Assembly (NCBI GenBank): GCA_963677325.2 | Contig: CAXXGM010000006.1 | Coordinates: 1 to 64,000, forward strand | Length of the DNA: 64,000 nt | Direction: 5' to 3' | Origin: G963677325 sp963677325 | GTDB lineage: Bacteria > Bacteroidota > Bacteroidia > Bacteroidales > Prolixibacteraceae | Shown: piece after piece, positions 62,429-64,000 of the stretch | How the letters are laid out: each line of letters opens with the position of its first letter | Numbering within the stretch: position 1 is the first letter of the stretch | Notes under the pieces: model-generated | Database searches by the model: none | Told to the model about the DNA's origin: nothing | Seen by the model: the letters and a program-made list of their open reading frames with translations, nothing else | Position numbers and translations under genes: made by a program

Positions 62429-63826
62429 TTAAGAATGAGAGATCTCTGAAATTAATGAATTTTCCTCTTTTACTTTTTCAGTATGCCGGGGATTTATATT
62501 CCGTATGAATGTATTTCCGTATTTATCATTGGAAGCCACTGCAATTGATTCAATTTGATCTATCGGGATCGTATATTCATCAAAAACATAACTGAATGAC
62601 TTTTTGGGCATAAGGAAATCAAAATTATCATGGAAATAATCGCCGTTTCTGGTTTTAAAAGCAAGATAAGGCTGGGGTCCAAATATTTCACCATTTAAAG
62701 TATAAACCTTTAAAGTATTCCCCTGAAGATTAATTTTAAGTTCAATGGAATTGCTTTGGACCTCATAAGGTGAATATCCAATCACATTCCTGAAAGCATC
62801 AACACTTTCTGCATATTTGAACCGGATCTTTGGATATTTATCTGATATGATCCTTAACATTTCCCTGAATTCATCAATCTCAACAGACATTTCCCGCCAG
62901 TCATGATTTGCCAGCCCCAGGTAGACATTTTCACCTTTCTCAGCTTTTATAAATGCTTTTTCGACTTCATCAATATTTATATTGCGGTGTCTTGCTTTTA
63001 AATTGAGAATTCTGGCAATTACTCTGTTGGCATTCCCTTTAAGCCGCCAGTCATAAAGACTTGGGTGATAAATACTCCAATCAGCAGGAGCCCCATTCCA
63101 ATCAGCAAATCTTCCATTGATCTGGTCCTTTTGATGCATAGGTCGTTGCGATTCATCCACCGCTATATTGGAGGGGTCAAAAGGAATCCATTGTTCCAGA
63201 AAAAGATTTGAATCGATCCTTTCTGCATGAAATCCAGCCCGATTAACTACAGGAAACCAATTCTTATCTATTAATCTCCGGCATAAAATCTGATGGATTA
63301 CTGAAATTGAATTATCATAACTGGTAGCCATCACATTGGCTTGCTTATAAAAAGAAATCGGATGAAAATGCCAATGGATACGATCCTGAATTGAATTGGT
63401 CGTTTTTAGGATGTAGCTGTAAAAATCAAAAATATTATGATGGCCCATATCTCTGTGCCGGGGATTGTCCGATCCAAAGCCGACATGATCCATTACATGC
63501 CAGTTATAAATCCATCCATCGCCAAAAGAATCAGGAAGCTGATACCTGAAGGAGGAATCCATTACCCGGTAAAGCATCTCTTCGATCATGGCCCAATTTC
63601 TTTTAAATCCGATGGTATGAGGATCGACGGCCATGGAAATTTCCTGTTTTTGGCTAAGGGGCAGATCGAATTCACCTTTCTGTAATTTCTCAAGATTTTC
63701 GTATGAGGGAGGTAAATCTATTCCGAAGATGACTTTTATCCTTGCGAAGGTTTCTTCTATATTTTCCCACAAAGGGCCCTCTGTATCAACATGATGAACT
63801 ATGTAAACTATTCCCGTATTATTCAT
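62429..63826 (-). CDS. Divergent NodB-like protein of unknown function
   Basis: A 465-residue protein without signal peptide. 'IVYIVHHVDTEGPLWENIE' near the start, 'WNWHVMDHVGFG'-like text ('YNWHVMDHVGFGSDNP') and 'HWHFHPISFYKQ' (about 150) place Asp and paired His as in metal-dependent NodB deacetylases, and 'VNRAGFHAERIDSN' may be the third motif. The C-terminal 100 residues look like a separate beta domain. No family name is certain. It lies between the Gfo/Idh gene and a cytidylyltransferase gene, so deacetylation of a nonulosonic-acid precursor is one guess. Confidence 0.55.
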   Translation of the reverse strand: MNNTGIVYIVHHVDTEGPLWENIEETFARIKVIFGIDLPPSYENLEKLQKGEFDLPLSQKQEISMAVDPHTIGFKRNWAMIEEMLYRVMDSSFRYQLPDSFGDGWIYNWHVMDHVGFGSDNPRHRDMGHHNIFDFYSYILKTTNSIQDRIHWHFHPISFYKQANVMATSYDNSISVIHQILCRRLIDKNWFPVVNRAGFHAERIDSNLFLEQWIPFDPSNIAVDESQRPMHQKDQINGRFADWNGAPADWSIYHPSLYDWRLKGNANRVIARILNLKARHRNINIDEVEKAFIKAEKGENVYLGLANHDWREMSVEIDEFREMLRIISDKYPKIRFKYAESVDAFRNVIGYSPYEVQSNSIELKINLQGNTLKVYTLNGEIFGPQPYLAFKTRNGDYFHDNFDFLMPKKSFSYVFDEYTIPIDQIESIAVASNDKYGNTFIRNINPRHTEKVKEENSLISEISHS

Positions 63827-63837
63827 TCTGTATTCAT

Positions 63838-64000
63838 CTAATAATTTGTCTGGAGTGCCTTCAATGCTGCGGCCAGTTTCAAATCCTTTTCATCATCAAT
63901 ATCGATTCCGCTTTCCCAACTGATTTCCCAAAAGATCTGATCTTTTCCAAAAAATGTTCCTTCTTTTTTCAACACTTCGATATCAGCGATCCATATCGCC
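63838..64000 (-). CDS. CMP-sugar (acylneuraminate-type) cytidylyltransferase, 3' end
   Basis: The minus strand from the window edge reads 'AIWIADIEVLKKEGTFFGKD', 'IFWEISWESGIDIDDEKDLK' and 'LAAALKALQTNY' to a TAG at 63838-63840. 'GIDIDDEKDLKLA' is the C-terminal metal-site motif of NeuA-type CMP-sugar synthetases. About 53 residues are visible; the rest is outside. It points to a sialic-, legionaminic- or related nine-carbon acid in the polymer. Confidence 0.7.
   Translation of the reverse strand, partial: AIWIADIEVLKKEGTFFGKDQIFWEISWESGIDIDDEKDLKLAAALKALQTNY

Noticed and set aside
1..64000. tRNA, rRNA, riboswitch or CRISPR loci
   Set aside because: None recognised by eye on either strand; a covariance-model scan could still find a short or unusual RNA.

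Overview
The window looks like chromosome of an uncultured or little-studied member of the Bacteroidota, probably Bacteroidales or Marinilabiliales. The evidence is the short primary sigma factor, several TTG-N19/20-TAnnTTTG promoters, rare Shine-Dalgarno sequences, families such as DUF6266, BT4734/VirE_N, DUF5777 and PorT, and low GC apart from one richer block. No tRNA, rRNA or CRISPR array was seen. Intergenic DNA is very rich in palindromes and simple repeats.

Region 1 (1-6.1 kb, accessory): after the 3' end of a WbqC-family gene comes a GC-richer block of six same-strand genes. They encode a DNA-binding protein, a BT4734/VirE_N primase-like protein, a RepA/KaiC-like ATPase, a helix-turn-helix protein, a DUF6266 protein and a small lipoprotein-like protein. 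The block has its own promoter and palindromic operator and a dyad-symmetric array of GTTRACAAA boxes just after the ATPase gene. It looks like the replication and control part of an undescribed or decayed mobile element; no integrase is present.

Region 2 (6.5-18.4 kb, mostly housekeeping): Nudix hydrolase, NlpC/P60 peptidase, PgpH-type c-di-AMP phosphodiesterase, a C1 peptidase, a four-helix-bundle protein in simple repeats, ribosomal protein L19, two tandem paralogous membrane proteins, a Crp/Fnr regulator divergent from a ferredoxin-like/cupin pair across a perfect 34-bp palindrome, and a DUF502 protein.

Region 3 (18.4-25 kb, respiration): two monoheme cytochromes c, a cytochrome b561-type protein and a heptaheme cytochrome (both frameshifted near the 3' end), a DUF5777 beta-barrel, a monoheme lipoprotein, a multiheme lipoprotein, and a Cys-rich Fnr-type regulator beside an exact TTGAT-N4-ATCAA site. 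Together these suggest an anaerobically controlled electron path across the envelope.

Region 4 (25.2-31.5 kb): an IS630-family element with terminal repeats and TA target duplication, a PorT-like barrel, gene remnants, a two-component pair, RpoD, and a HAD-like protein. Region 5 (31.8-64 kb): one long minus-strand surface-polysaccharide locus with Wza/Wzc-type export, a PglF/PglE/PglC-like initiation set, glycosyltransferases, Wzy, two Wzx flippases, two sugar aminotransferases, an ATP-grasp/CapA pair, a B12-radical-SAM protein, WbqC, epimerase and oxidoreductase genes, and the end of a CMP-sugar synthetase gene. Four intergenic sites (4.8, 25.3, 41.7 and 60.5 kb) carry arrays of GTAC/CGTA/CGA-type motifs spaced at 11 bp, an apparently undescribed repeat class.
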